From the NCBI GenBank assembly GCA_032718475.1, contig JAUCBJ010008860.1, positions 23,024 through 87,023 on the forward strand: a stretch of 64,000 bases of DNA. Reading direction: 5' to 3'. The position numbers and the translations under genes are program-made. Below, one piece after another: positions 54,363 through 64,000 of the stretch (position 1 is its first letter; every line of letters starts with the position of its first letter). The DNA is from Nemertoderma westbladi (taxonomy: Eukaryota > Xenacoelomorpha > Nemertodermatida > Nemertodermatidae). Under the pieces are notes generated by a model. That model worked only from the letters and a program-made list of their open reading frames with translations, did not search any database and had not been told where the DNA came from.

Positions 54363-54990
54363 CGCGAGTAGGACTAACGCAGAACGCAGGTGACGCGGTT
54401 GTAAGTTCTACTCTAGAACTCCAACTCAGTATCCGTTGGCACCAGGAAGTCTGACAGTGTTAGGTTTGGTGCAGTGCAGTACAGTACAATCAAAGTAGTA
54501 CAATCAGATACACAATCAGTAGTACTTACTACTAACTCTCCTTACGGTACTACGTACCCTCTTACTACTCTTACTAACTCTCTAACTAACGGTACTATGT
54601 ACCCTCTTACTACTCTTACTAACTCTCTAACTAACAGTACTACGTACCCTCTTACTACTCTTACTAACTCTCTAACTAATGGTACTACGTACCCTCTTAC
54701 TACTAACTCTCTAACTAATTGTACTATGTACCCTCTTACTACTAATTCTCTAACTAACGGTACTACGTACCCTCTTACTACTCTTACTCTTCTACTAACT
54801 CTCTAACTAACTTCTATCTGCCTACTTACTTACTACGTACTTACTATGTACTATTACTTTCCTTTCTCTTACTCTCTTTCTGTTAATTTTATTATTTTAT
54901 TATTTTTTTTTATTTGTGTGGGAAGGGCGTCTCGCCCTCAATCCCACCCCCCTCAGTCCAACACTTGGACGACTAAACTCCATGGTGCCC
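54363..54990. other. 5' flank of the RT gene, including a tandem repeat
   Basis: From about 54535 to 54805 units of 42-57 bp carry ggtactacgtaccctcttac and (tactaactctctaacta)n. Next comes a T-rich stretch. No coding gene is supported. It should contain the promoter of the minus-strand RT element. Confidence 0.6.
54535..54805. repeat. 42-57-bp tandem repeat with internal TACGTA palindrome
   Basis: About six units contain GGTACTACGTACCCTCTTAC followed by one or two copies of tactaact and ctctaactaa. Two units have tatgta for tacgta. The array lies 170 bp upstream of the RT start codon on the minus strand. Confidence 0.9.
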
Positions 54991-55078
54991 CCTCTAGCAG
55001 GCAAAATTTACCTACAGCCCTTCTGTAGGTCTTCCTTTCTTTCGCTCCTATCTTACCCCCTATCTGCACTTCCACCAA

Positions 55079-56060
55079 TCAGACTCTTCCGTCCTCGTCG
55101 GAGTAAGTGTCTACTACTCTTGCTAGCCTCCAGTGATTGTTGATGATGGTGTCATCCGTGATGATCACCAAATCACCCTTCTTTAACGCTCTAGTGGTAT
55201 TTCTCCACTTGCTCCTCCTATGTAGTATGGGTAGGTATTCCTCGACCCACCTCCTCCAGTACTCTGCGCTTATCGCCTTACCGACTTTCCAACTCTGTCG
55301 GGAGTGTATGTCATTTGGGTCTACACCCCGCATGTCGATGGTCGCCGGCCTTTCCATTTGAAAATGACTGGGTGTCAACAACATCTAGTAATTCTGGGTC
55401 GTCATTTTCTGGGTATAGCAGTCTGCTATTGATGATGTCCTCACACTTAGCTAGCACCGTCCTTAGTACATCTTCTGTCACCATGTGGGTGTTCATCAAC
55501 TTCGTCATTAGATGCTTGGAACTACCCACTAGTCTCTCGACGCATCCTAAAGTATGCGGAACATACGGCATCCTCCTCTCCCACTTCACCTGTCGTCTTC
55601 TCATGGCTGCCCTGACTTCCTCCCCTTCCATGATGTCCAAGGCATCTGCCAGCTCGTTTTCTGCCCCCACAAAGTTGGTTCCGCTATCGGAGTATATTAC
55701 TGCGATCGTCCCACCTTTGCGGTCTCTGAACCTCTCTCTGAACCTACATGCAGTTGCATCTTGGGCGAGTTCTATCCCTACCGCCCGCGTGTTATTACAT
55801 ACGAAGATAATGCCGTAGCGCTTCTCCATGTGCCGCATCACCCTGATCTTTATCAGCCCGAACATATCTACACCGCAGTGCGTGAATGGCGGGTCATGCT
55901 GTCTCACCCTACTGGCCGGTAGTGGCGCCATCTCCTGTATGGCCCGCTCCTTCCTTGTCCGTCAGCAGGTCTGGCACTGCCCCACTACCACCTTCACCTT
56001 CTTTCTTAGCTGCGTGATCCAGAAGGTCCTCCGTATCTCCGTGAGGGTCTGGTTGGTGCG
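55079..56060 (-). pseudogene. Pao integrase and C-terminal domain, broken
   Basis: From 56060 the minus strand reads an integrase zinc-binding region (RRTFWITQLRKKVKVVVG, then CQTC) interrupted by a stop just after the second Cys. The catalytic core then runs 55931-55311: CGVDMFGLI (first Asp), VIYSDSGTNFVGAENEL (second Asp), and GCVERLVGSSK (Glu). A frame change at about 55384-55311 precedes the domain found at the end of Pao polyproteins (WRRWVEEYLPILHRR, KKGDLVIITDD, NHWRLARVV), which ends near 55079. The three catalytic acids are present, but the frame is broken. Confidence 0.85.
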
Positions 56061-56321
56061 ACTTGTGTGTGAATGTGTGTGTGTTATGTGAATATCAACT
56101 TGTGGGAGTCCCAAATGATCTGGTGGACTATCGGCGATCTATTTGGGATGATAATGGGTTTTGTTGGGATGATGGGGCTGTTGTTATTTAGCACTCTGGA
56201 GTTCATTACTAGGATCCCATCGTCATTGGGTTGTGGCGACAGTGTGATGAGCTCACTGTCCCGACGAAGATGTTGTTGTTTACTGACAGGCCCCACTTCG
56301 TCGCCGTAGTTCTTTCTCTGT

Positions 56322-57457
56322 TCATACCGAATCACGGCCTTGGCCGTGTTGCCACAATACTTCCTTCTTTAAGAAAGTATGGCGTGCCACGCCCCTCGAT
56401 AACAATTCCGCTGGGTTCTCGTCCGTTGGGCAGTAGTGCCACCTTTCCAACTCTGTCACCACCCTTATTTCGTCCACCCTATTTGCGACGAATATAGGGT
56501 ATCTCGTCTTCTCATTGAGTAGCCAACCAAGCACTACCATGGAGTCCGTCCAGTAGTGTGTTTCCACTATGTCGGGAATAGCGTCCATCAAGTAGGCTGT
56601 GGCCCGTACTCCTAATCTTGTAGCTGTCAACTCGAGTTTCGGGACCGATGCTGAATCTGGTGGCATCAACTTTGCTTTGCTGAATGCAAGTCTGGGCTTA
56701 TGAGCCCCCTCTCGTTGTACTAGGTAGAGTGCCGCTCCATATGCTTCCAATGACGCATCGGAAAACATGTGTAGATCCAGATCCGTCATGTCCCCATACG
56801 GGAAGTACACGCATGGCATGCTGTACATCCCCAACTGTTCTAAACTCTCCGTCCACTTACTCCACTGCTTGCTGATTTCTTCCGTGACCTCTGTATCCCA
56901 TTCGTCCTTTAGATTATATACTTTCTTAAGTATCTGTTTCCCCGTAACTAATAGTGGGGATGCTAGGCCTAGGGGATCGTATATCCTTGCTATGTACGAT
57001 ACATAGCCCCTCTTTGTGTGGATGTCAACGCCCTCCTGGCTCAGCTGGTACTTGAACTCGTCTGTCTCCGGTTACACACGATCCCCAGTGCCTTCTGCTG
57101 AGACTCTACTCTTTTGTTCGCCATGTCCTGTCCCTTGGCTGTTGTGAGGTTATCCATGGTCGACTCTGGCCGTCTGTCCTCTATGGCTTTCATAAACTCC
57201 TCTGAACTGGATTGGAACTTGGTCAGGTTAAACCCGGATCCCTTCAGGATGTCGCGAACCTCACGCCCTGTATCCAGTATTTCTTTAACCATGTTTCCAG
57301 ACTCCATTCCGTCGTCTACATAGAAGCCGCGTCGAATCATATCGATGGCTTTGGCGCTATACTTCTCCTCTTTCCCCTCTACTGTATCCCTTACAGCCAC
57401 AGTCGTCGTAAATAAGGACGACTTGGCCCCCATATTCTGCACCACCATCTTGTACAT
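56322..57457 (-). pseudogene. Pao RT palm, connection and RNase H, frameshifted
   Basis: The part at 57457-57041 carries the RT palm: MYKMVVQNMGAKSS and then GFYVDDGMESG, in which YVDD is the catalytic motif typical of BEL/Pao. A frame change near 57040-57060 leads to the connection region (YDPLGLASPLLVTGKQ). Then 56834-56322 gives RNase H: LHMFSDASLEAYGAALYLV (catalytic Asp), PKLELTATRLG (Glu), YWTDSMVVLGWL (Asp), and WHYCPTDENPAELLSRG. About 250 bp (56084-56330) separate this from the integrase and are poorly conserved. Confidence 0.85.
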
Positions 57458-57512
57458 CGGTATTGTCGATGGTTCCTCGTCGCCGTTGTACCATAGGAAG
57501 CGCTGGCTGTCA

Positions 57513-58826
57513 CTACACCTCCTCCGTCACACGGACTTGGTTAAACATGCCTTCAATGTCGCAGGTGAAGGCGTACCTCCCGTTTCTGAATCTCAGTAGG
57601 ACCTCGATTCCGGAATTATAGATATTGGGGCCTTCTAGCAGATAGTCGTTTAGGCACTTGCCGTTGGTTTTAGCTGATGCGTCAACTACCATCCGCAATT
57701 TACCATTCTTTGGATCTAGAGCCACGTGAAGTGGCAGGTAGTAGGTCCTGTCCGTGTTCGGTTCGTCGACCGGTAACTCCATGGTCCATCCTTTCTCGAC
57801 ATACTTCCTTATCGTCTTGTGAATGTACTCATCCTTCTCGGGGCTCCGCTTCAGTTTACGAAGCCTCGTGAGTACCATTCCCTTGTTATCTGGTAGCGGT
57901 AATTTTGGTTGTTTCCGCACCATCCCTATGGTGTACCGCCCCTCGTCGCATCTCATCGACTCCTTTACACTTTGTATCGCCTGTTTATCCTCTACCGAGG
58001 TTCCGACCCCGGTTTCTTTTAGTCCCTCAAAGTCCTGTCTGAGTAGTCTCCTGAGCTGCTCCTCCGCTCCTTCATCTTCCATCTCCCTCATAGTTCCCGC
58101 GAACATGCACCCTGATGTCTCCGACATCCTAAACGGAATCTTGGTTCTAATTGGGCCGCTTAGCATCCACCCGAATGGTGTTAAAATTGCCATCGGGTCA
58201 CGCTGTCTGTCTTCGCCGAAGACCGTCTGCATTCTCTCGTGGGCCGTTGGGCAGTCCATTCCCACTATAATGGATACTTTCCTAATGTCCACCTCTGGTA
58301 TCCACCTAACGTCCACTTCCGGGTTTAATCCCGTCGTCCGCGCAACCCTATCGCCTACATTATCTCTCCCAGCATGGCCTATAGTATGTGCAGTAAGGCC
58401 TACAGTATGTCCTGCAGTCTGTATGTGTCCCTCCGGACCGAAGTTTAACCTTCTCGAATAATCCAAGAAGTCCTCCCGGCGACTACTGTACCCTCGATCG
58501 GCAGCTACATCCCGTCGGGAAGTTTCTCTTCGATCCCCTCTCCTATTCTCGTCCTCGTATCGGTACGCCCTGTACCCCTCTCTCGGCGTATAGTACACCT
58601 CATTGGGTTGCGTCTCTCCGGGACGACGGCAATCTCCCGGAGTTCGACCCCACTGACTCTCCAACTCCATCTCTACTACCGATGGCTCGCTATCCGTCCT
58701 CCCTCTCCTGTCGCTTGTAACGACACTTCTTCTACTCTCTTCTCTTCTTCTCTCTGCAGTGAAGCGTCCCCGCTCGCAAGATCTCTCGTCGACCTCCCGG
58801 TTAAACTCCACTGTTCTTCTTCCCAC
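57513..58826 (-). pseudogene. Pao protease tail and RT N-terminal half
   Basis: The 437-codon stretch opens in an Arg-rich linker. It then carries the end of the protease region (VSIIVGMDCPTAHERM, PFGWMLSGP) and enters RT: LTRLRKLKRSPEK, YYLPLHVALDPKNGKLRMV, VDASAKTNGKCLND and the start of the palm (YAFTCDIEGMFNQVRV, with the first catalytic Asp). It ends at a stop where the frame changes to the next segment. The catalytic protease Asp motif is not visible, so an internal deletion between Gag and protease is likely. It lies in the same frame as the Asn-rich Gag stretch, separated by a single TGA. Confidence 0.85.
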
Positions 58827-58838
58827 TTCTGACTGGGC

Positions 58839-59927
58839 TCAACATCTCGTCACTCGCCCACTCGCAACACCAACCTCCCTCTCTCTAGCCGGTCGCACGA
58901 CGCCGGGGATATTCGTAATCACCCTACTATTCTCCATCGCCGGGTGCTGCGGTTCACCTAATTCACCCCGCGCATTATGTAGGCCTGTGGGACACTCTCT
59001 GCCCCCCCTCCCTCTCGCCTCTAATCTCTCGTTGTGGGGCACCTGTAGCCCCCCCCCCCACTCGCTACCTATCACTTCACTATCTCTCGCTTCGCCTCTA
59101 CGCCCCTCTCTAGTCGACGCACTATCTCTACTGCGGCTGGGTCTATTCACCCCCTCCTCTCCCCCTATCACTACGTGGCCTGGCAGGCTCCCGTCGGGTC
59201 GACTCACCCCCGCTACTCCCTGCGTATTAACTACGTGGCCTTCCAGGCTCCCGTCGGGGTCTCTCACCCCCGCTACCCCCTGCGCACTGATTATGTGGCC
59301 TGGCAGGCTCTCGTTGGCCGGGCCACCTATATCTGCCGCATTTATATTAACAGCACCATTATTTATATTATTTTCTAAATTATTTAAATTATTAGAGTTA
59401 TTCTGCACTGAATTCGGAATATTATTTAAATTATTTTGTATATTTGGGTTAGAATCGGGATTATTTTGTTCGTTTGAATTAAAATTATTATTTAGATTAT
59501 TTTGCGTATTTAAATTTAAATTATTTGAATTACTTTGTATATTCAAACCTAGGTTATTATTTGAATTATTTTCTATATTTAAATTAGGATCATTCGGATT
59601 TAAATTATTGTTACCGGGCAAAATATTATTTCCTGCAATGAAAGTTTGATTAGGGTTGTCTACTACGGTACTATTAATATTAACGCCTTCTAGCGTATTG
59701 TTATTATCCCCCCCCCCACCCGTACGGTCACACCAGTCTTGGGTCTGTCGTCTGGTCCCTGTAAGTGGGGTATTAACAAACGTTTCCATAACCTCTGGCT
59801 CCTCGTAAATACTACCCAAACCAGCCTCACTCTCTGATAGTCCCAACTGCGCCAGTTCTAGTCGGCGGTTCTGTTTGGCCTGATATTGCATAAGCCCCCT
59901 CAACCGGGCATGCATATCATCCCGCAT
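58839..59927 (-). pseudogene. Asn-rich Gag segment of the Pao element
   Basis: The 362-codon stretch begins RLRGLMQYQAKQNRRLELAQ and is followed by an Asn/Leu-rich low-complexity region (NNLNNNFNSNEQNN type). Then come three 22-27-residue repeats around DGSLPGHVV and QGVAGV, and a charged tail ending at TGA (58841-58839). Downstream codons in the same frame continue into the protease/RT stretch. The frame entering from upstream is lost in a CT dinucleotide run at about 59940-59957. Confidence 0.7.
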
Positions 59928-59957
59928 ACGCTTTCCCGCTCTCTCTCTCTCTCTCTA

Positions 59958-61246
59958 TCCTCTCGCAAACTCTGGTTTGCCAACTCTGTTTCTCTCGCCA
60001 CCCGCTCTCTACGCTCGCTCTCTACCCTCGCTTCTCGCTCTCTAGGCTCGTTCATCTCTCTCTTTGCCCTTGCTACCTCCCTCGCCTCTCGTTCTTTATA
60101 TTCATTCATTTCTCTCTCCACCCTCGCTGTCTCTCTCATTTATCGTTCTTTACGCTCATTCTCTACTTTCGTCTCTCGCTCTCTACGCTCGTTCTCTACT
60201 CTCGTCTCTCGCTCTCTACGCTCGCTCTCTACTCTCGTCTCTCGCTCTTTACGTTCCTCTATCTCCCTCTCTTCTTGCTCTCTACAATTTCTCGCCACCC
60301 TCTCGGCCCTCTCTCTACACTCCCTCACCAACTCTCTCTCTATCTCTAACAACGCAGTTCCCTCATCCAACTGCCACTCTAATTCTTTCTGGTCTAGCGC
60401 CACCATGTCTAGTTGAAACGCCAGATCTATCTCCAACACCCTTCTTGCTTTTGCGGAGGATGTAGCGGACTTATCGGTCGCGACGGACTCCCGTCGCCTC
60501 TCTGTCCTACTAACTTTCCCCCGCTTTCTGGGGTTCTCACTAACCGACGAGACCGAATCCTCGTGGTTTAGCTCGGGTTGGCCCTCGTGCGGATCTGCCC
60601 AACCCACTAACTTAATTCCCCTAGCATCCACTAAATACGGCCCTACGTACACTACTTGGGGCTCCATAATCCCGGACCACCACAGTTCAAATAGTTCGGT
60701 GGCGACCCCCCTCGCTCTCTCACTCGCCAGTTCTCCCTGCCCAAAACGAACTAGGTATCTGAAATGTTTATTCGACTCACCTAGTCGCTGGCTCAACTTC
60801 CCCTGGTCTACCTTTGCTCCCTCTCTGGCCTCCTTGACCTGTTTCTTCATGGCGTTGTAGGCCCGTCGAAGCCGATCGCTGGTCCCGATGTCCTCGACGC
60901 TGACATCTCCTCCTCCTCTCCTGGTTCGGCGTCGTACCGGCGGCCCCACCGTCGCCGTTCCGGTGGGCCGGCCCTCACCCTCGGCCTGTGGCTGGCCGGC
61001 GACTTCGGTACTTTGACCGCCGTCGTGCGTCGACTCGTCCCCTCTTTGTAGTAGACGGCCGCCCTCTGCTTGGGCTACCGGATCGTCTCTCGTCGGCGAA
61101 TCCGGCGTTGCGGGTCGATACTGTCGCGTTGCGGCCTCGCGGATCGTTTCATTGGTATCGTCCGGGGTCCGCGGCGGTGTCCTCTCTCCCTCTAGATCTC
61201 GGGGCTCTGTGCTCATCTTTATTCTTTTGTGGTGGCTGGCAGTCAC
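59958..61246 (-). pseudogene. Gag N-terminal region of the Pao element
   Basis: From the Met at 61246 (a second Met at 61216 is also possible) 368 codons run to a stop at about 60140. They include a Pro/Thr-rich start (ERTPPRTPDDTNE), a helical part (LRRAYNAMKKQVKEAREG), FELWWSGIMEPQVVYVGPYL, and a long Arg/Glu coiled coil (ERRERETRVENERRERE). The same frame continues after the single stop for 70 further codons of coiled coil, until the CT run. The protein would be a Gag-type oligomerising protein; the family assignment rests on its position before the Pao domains. Confidence 0.65.
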
Positions 61247-62146
61247 AGTTCAGCAGTTTCTAAGTTCTTTACTCTGCAGTCACAGTTTACAGTGGTTCCT
61301 GGAATTTTGCACTGTGACGGGATCAAGGGATCCCGACCGGTTTGATAAGCTACGCGTCACCGTGTTTTTGAGAAAGATAATAGTTTGTTGTTGTTATCAC
61401 TTTGATATTGTTATAGATACGTATATGGATAATATATGACAGCACAGTTGACATAATAGATAACTGACCAGTATGGACTGATTGTGATGCTGTAATGGTG
61501 ACGGTGCGAAATGTCACCGGTCTGCACTGAGTGACTGAGTAAACTAAATTGGTATGTCGATACACTGATAATATATATCTAATCATTCTTACGGTACTGT
61601 GGCCTTGTTACCTAGCAGATGCTCTCCCTCGCCCCTATTGGCTAACAACCTACTCCACGCCTCCCACCTCTGTGGGAGTGCTTCCCCCCGCTGTTGGTTA
61701 TCTGCCCTCTCGAGGTGGTTTGACCTCTAACCTCCCTTTGTGTGGCTTTTGGGGATTGTCTTATCCCGTTATTGGGTGTGATACGAGATTGAATGTTATT
61801 AATCTCGTATCTCCAATATTGCTGAAAAAGGGTGCCACTTCCCAACTTTATGGGGATAGTGAGGCGGAATTGAATCCGCTCACAATATCTTCCCTGTTCA
61901 TACAGTATATCTCAGTACGTTTCTTTGAATGGCGAGTATGATTAATAACAGTGGAAGACTACCTATAGAGCAATATTAGTACAGTAGTACAGTAGCTACT
62001 GCATATTAGTAGTACTGTAAGGTTGTGTGTGTAGGCCCATTTTCTGTCTTGAACGGTAGTTCCCGTTTACAGCTCAATGAGAGCGCCAACTTTGATCAGT
62101 GTTATTATTATAAATTAAAGATACCCAAGCGACGACAGTAGGCCTA
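61247..62146. other. flank of the Pao element, no gene recognised
   Basis: A 130-codon open stretch on the plus strand (61549-61941) has no family pattern and is probably chance. The region should hold the 5' end or LTR of the minus-strand Pao element. I could not match it to the 3' flank at 54.85-55.08 kb, so the LTR is unproven. Confidence 0.45.
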
Positions 62147-63037
62147 CGGTGGTGATTTTGGGCCATACAAAATATGCCTAATAAAAAAGGCTGTAAAACA
62201 AATTAAGAATATTTTTATGAAAAAGTTAGGAATATTTATTTAAAAAGTTAGGAATATTTATTTATAAAGTTAGGAATATTTATTTAAAAAGTTAGGAATA
62301 TTTATTTAAAAAGTTAGGAATATTTATTTAAAAAGTTAGGAATATTTATTTAAAAAGTTAGGAATATTTATTTAAAAAGTTAGGAATATTTATTTAAAAA
62401 GTTAGGAATATTTATTTAAAAAGTTAGGAATATTTATTTAAAAAGTTAGGAATATTTATGTAAAAAGTTAAGAATATTTTTATTAAAAGTTAAGTTGATA
62501 CTAAAAAAAGGAATACTATAAAAGGTAATAAATCAGCATAGTTTCTCGTTTAGGAAAAATATTTGGAGACAAAACAGGACGAGGCAACAAGGCTAAGGAC
62601 ACGAGTGTTGTACAACAAAAATGTCTTATTTAACTCAAATAGAGCCCTAGTTAGTAGCGATCTATCATTTATAAAATTAAACCTACAGGTAACTTGGTAC
62701 GTTTGCACTACATCTATCATAATAGATGTTGGGACAAAGTTAAAAGTTAATAGTATTGCGGTTCAAGATGGTTGTTCGTGGATGTATACAACAGTACAAA
62801 GATCATACAAAATTTTGTTTCTTGATAGTGCGTCAACAAATTACGACCCGTTTGTGGTCGGAAATTACATTCTCCGTGCTGTCTGTCGAACAACTTTAAA
62901 AGGATGCCACATGATTTTCTGAATGAATATTTTCTGAAAAAAAATGTTTCAGAAAAATATTCCTAATTTGTTCTCACAGCAAATATTTTAGGCACACACT
63001 GTATTGTGTTATTTGTGTTGGCCCCAAATCACCACCG
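62147..63037. mobile_element. TA-flanked MITE with internal 22-bp array
   Basis: The inverted termini read CGGTGGTGATTTKGGGCCA (62147 onward, and the complement ending at 63037) and are flanked by TA on both sides. TA target duplication fits the Tc1/mariner group. The 891-bp interior holds the 22-bp array, a 119-codon open stretch of unknown meaning (62563-62922) and GGAATATTT words near both ends. There is no transposase, so it is non-autonomous. Confidence 0.75.
62205..62480. repeat. 22-bp tandem repeat, about 12 copies
   Basis: The unit contains AAAAAGTTAGGAATATTTAT plus tt. Central copies are nearly identical; the edge copies are diverged. It lies in the left half of the TA-flanked MITE. 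Confidence 0.95.
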
Positions 63038-63269
63038 TAAGAGACTTTCCTAGTATGTACCGGTACCGGTACATTACAGTTATAGTATACTATACTAAGT
63101 ATATTCCATACTGTTGATGGGCACTCGTTGACAACCACATATCATTTCATACAGAAATACACTAAGTACACATATTAGTAATATATTAGATGTCTTTCTT
63201 ATGTAGGCCTACTGCGTATCCCATTCCATGATTATTTATTGAGAAATTTAAACTTTTCGATTATTATAT
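63038..63269. other. spacer before the terminal LINE
   Basis: Short AT-rich sequence with a tandem accggtaccggtac word near 63060. No gene was recognised. Confidence 0.5.
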
Positions 63270-64000
63270 AAAGAAATTGCTTGCAATTTGCTGAAAAGCA
63301 ACTTGCTTGGGCAGCCACCAAACATCGAGGTCAGCCCTACTGTACAAGGAAAATATATGACAAGACACTACCTATAGAAACAGGGGACTTCACACCTGCC
63401 GAACTCCAAAGAAGCATTAAAAGTATGTCCAATAATAAAGCGAGTGGATTAGATGAAATCCCAGCGGAGGTATGGAAAACCGGAGAGCTAAACAGACCAT
63501 TATTGAATGTTTGCAACCGGATGTTAAAAGGGGAAAAGCCACCACCAATTTGGACTAAAGGTCAACTAAAGCCTCTCCCCAAGAAAGGAGACCTCGGCAT
63601 ACCAACAAACTATCGTGGGATCTGTCTGCTTGTGGTAGCTGCCAAAATATACAATAAAATGATTCTATATAGGATTAGGCCTCACATAGAGAAACTACTG
63701 CGTAAGAGCCAAAACGGATTTAGACCAAGTAGATCAACAATAGCTCAGATACTTGCACTACGGAGACTGATTGAAGGAATTAAGTCAAAGAATCTCCCCG
63801 CAGTCATGACTTTTGTGGACTTCAAGAGGGCATTCGACTCCATCCATAGAGGTAAAATGCTTGAAATCCTAAGAGCTTATGGAATACCAGAAGTAATTGT
63901 TGCTGGCATTGGATTGTTATATTGTGACACAGAAGCGCAGGTACTCTCACCAGATGGTGAAACTGAGTTTTCTCAATCCTGGGTGGCGTACTGCAAGGTG
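63270..64000 (+). pseudogene. LINE reverse transcriptase running off the window
   Basis: A continuous frame from about 63285 gives LAWAATKHRGQPY, FTPAELQRSIKSM, NNKASGLDEIPAEVWK, and KPLPKKGDLGIPTNYRGIC. It continues with AAKIYNKMI, SQNGFRPSRST, ILALRRLIEGI and motif A MTFVDFKRAFDSIHR. Near 63970 one base is gained or lost: the expected motif B reading (GGVLQG) appears in the next frame. The element is therefore decayed or carries an error. It continues beyond 64000. It is the same family as the fragment at 26026-26547. Confidence 0.88.

Larger units (their letters stand above)
54991..61246 (-). mobile_element. decayed BEL/Pao retrotransposon with full domain set
   Basis: On the minus strand the order is Gag coiled coil, Asn-rich Gag, protease tail, RT, RNase H, integrase and the Pao-specific C-terminal domain. 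This is the canonical Pao order. Stops and frameshifts at several points make it inactive. No pair of LTRs was recognised within the visible flanks. It is a different lineage from the Gag-protease units at 29-50 kb, since the Gag sequences are unrelated by eye. Confidence 0.85.

Noticed and set aside
53146-54393. A 415-codon plus-strand frame of GTGGTTPDTVG repeats
   Set aside because: It is antisense to the Val-Pro minisatellite of the RT frame, with no independent domain.
61549-61941. A 130-codon plus-strand protein
   Set aside because: No family pattern, no splice or start support, and it lies in the probable flank of a minus-strand element.

Overview
This window is nuclear DNA from an animal. 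It holds spliced metazoan genes, GT-AG introns, several classes of eukaryotic transposon and a large satellite load, and no prokaryotic gene organisation. The organism is probably a marine invertebrate: BEL/Pao and non-LTR retroelements are abundant and TACCGGTA and AGGCCT palindromes are frequent. I cannot name the phylum from sequence alone. Only two ordinary host genes are recognisable. Everything else is mobile or tandemly repeated DNA. Region 1 (1-22.1 kb) is dominated by one minus-strand gene, a homologue of human C1orf43 (NICE-3). I assembled it from five small coding exons at 22050-22027, 20869-20742, 11016-10838, 9224-9052 and 3596-3399. All splice phases agree and total 702 nt (233 codons plus stop, against 253 residues in the human protein as I recall it). 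Its introns are filled with repeats: a 42-bp array that multiplies the exon 1 donor, a sense-oriented LINE, a C27 tract with a palindromic minisatellite, a hAT-like element with another DNA transposon nested in it, a 3.1-kb 17-bp satellite, a TTAA-flanked poly-G MITE, a 4.5-kb 24-bp satellite and a 30-bp satellite. A decayed non-LTR retrotransposon (521-2640) lies beyond its 3' end. Region 2 (22.1-29.3 kb) holds two related fold-back elements, one split by a 1.8-kb hAT element with an 8-bp target duplication, then a reverse-transcriptase fragment, then an uninterrupted nucleolin-like gene (26865-28670, minus). Region 3 (29.3-50 kb) holds two closely related copies of a BEL/Pao-like unit (29324-37919 and 40655-49971). 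Each has a leader of 3.3-4 kb and a Gag-protease frame that lacks reverse transcriptase and integrase. The second copy is fully open (1668 aa); the first is broken once. Between them lies a decayed, unidentified coding cluster. Region 4 (50.1-64 kb) has an intact 1415-aa reverse-transcriptase protein (minus) with an N-terminal cysteine cluster and a Val-Pro minisatellite linker. A decayed autonomous BEL/Pao element follows (55.0-61.2 kb, minus), then a TA-flanked MITE with an internal 22-bp array, and a LINE fragment running off the window. The most unusual observation is in region 1. Two of the four splice donors of one conserved gene are embedded in minisatellites, giving 17 and 3 tandem copies of the donor.
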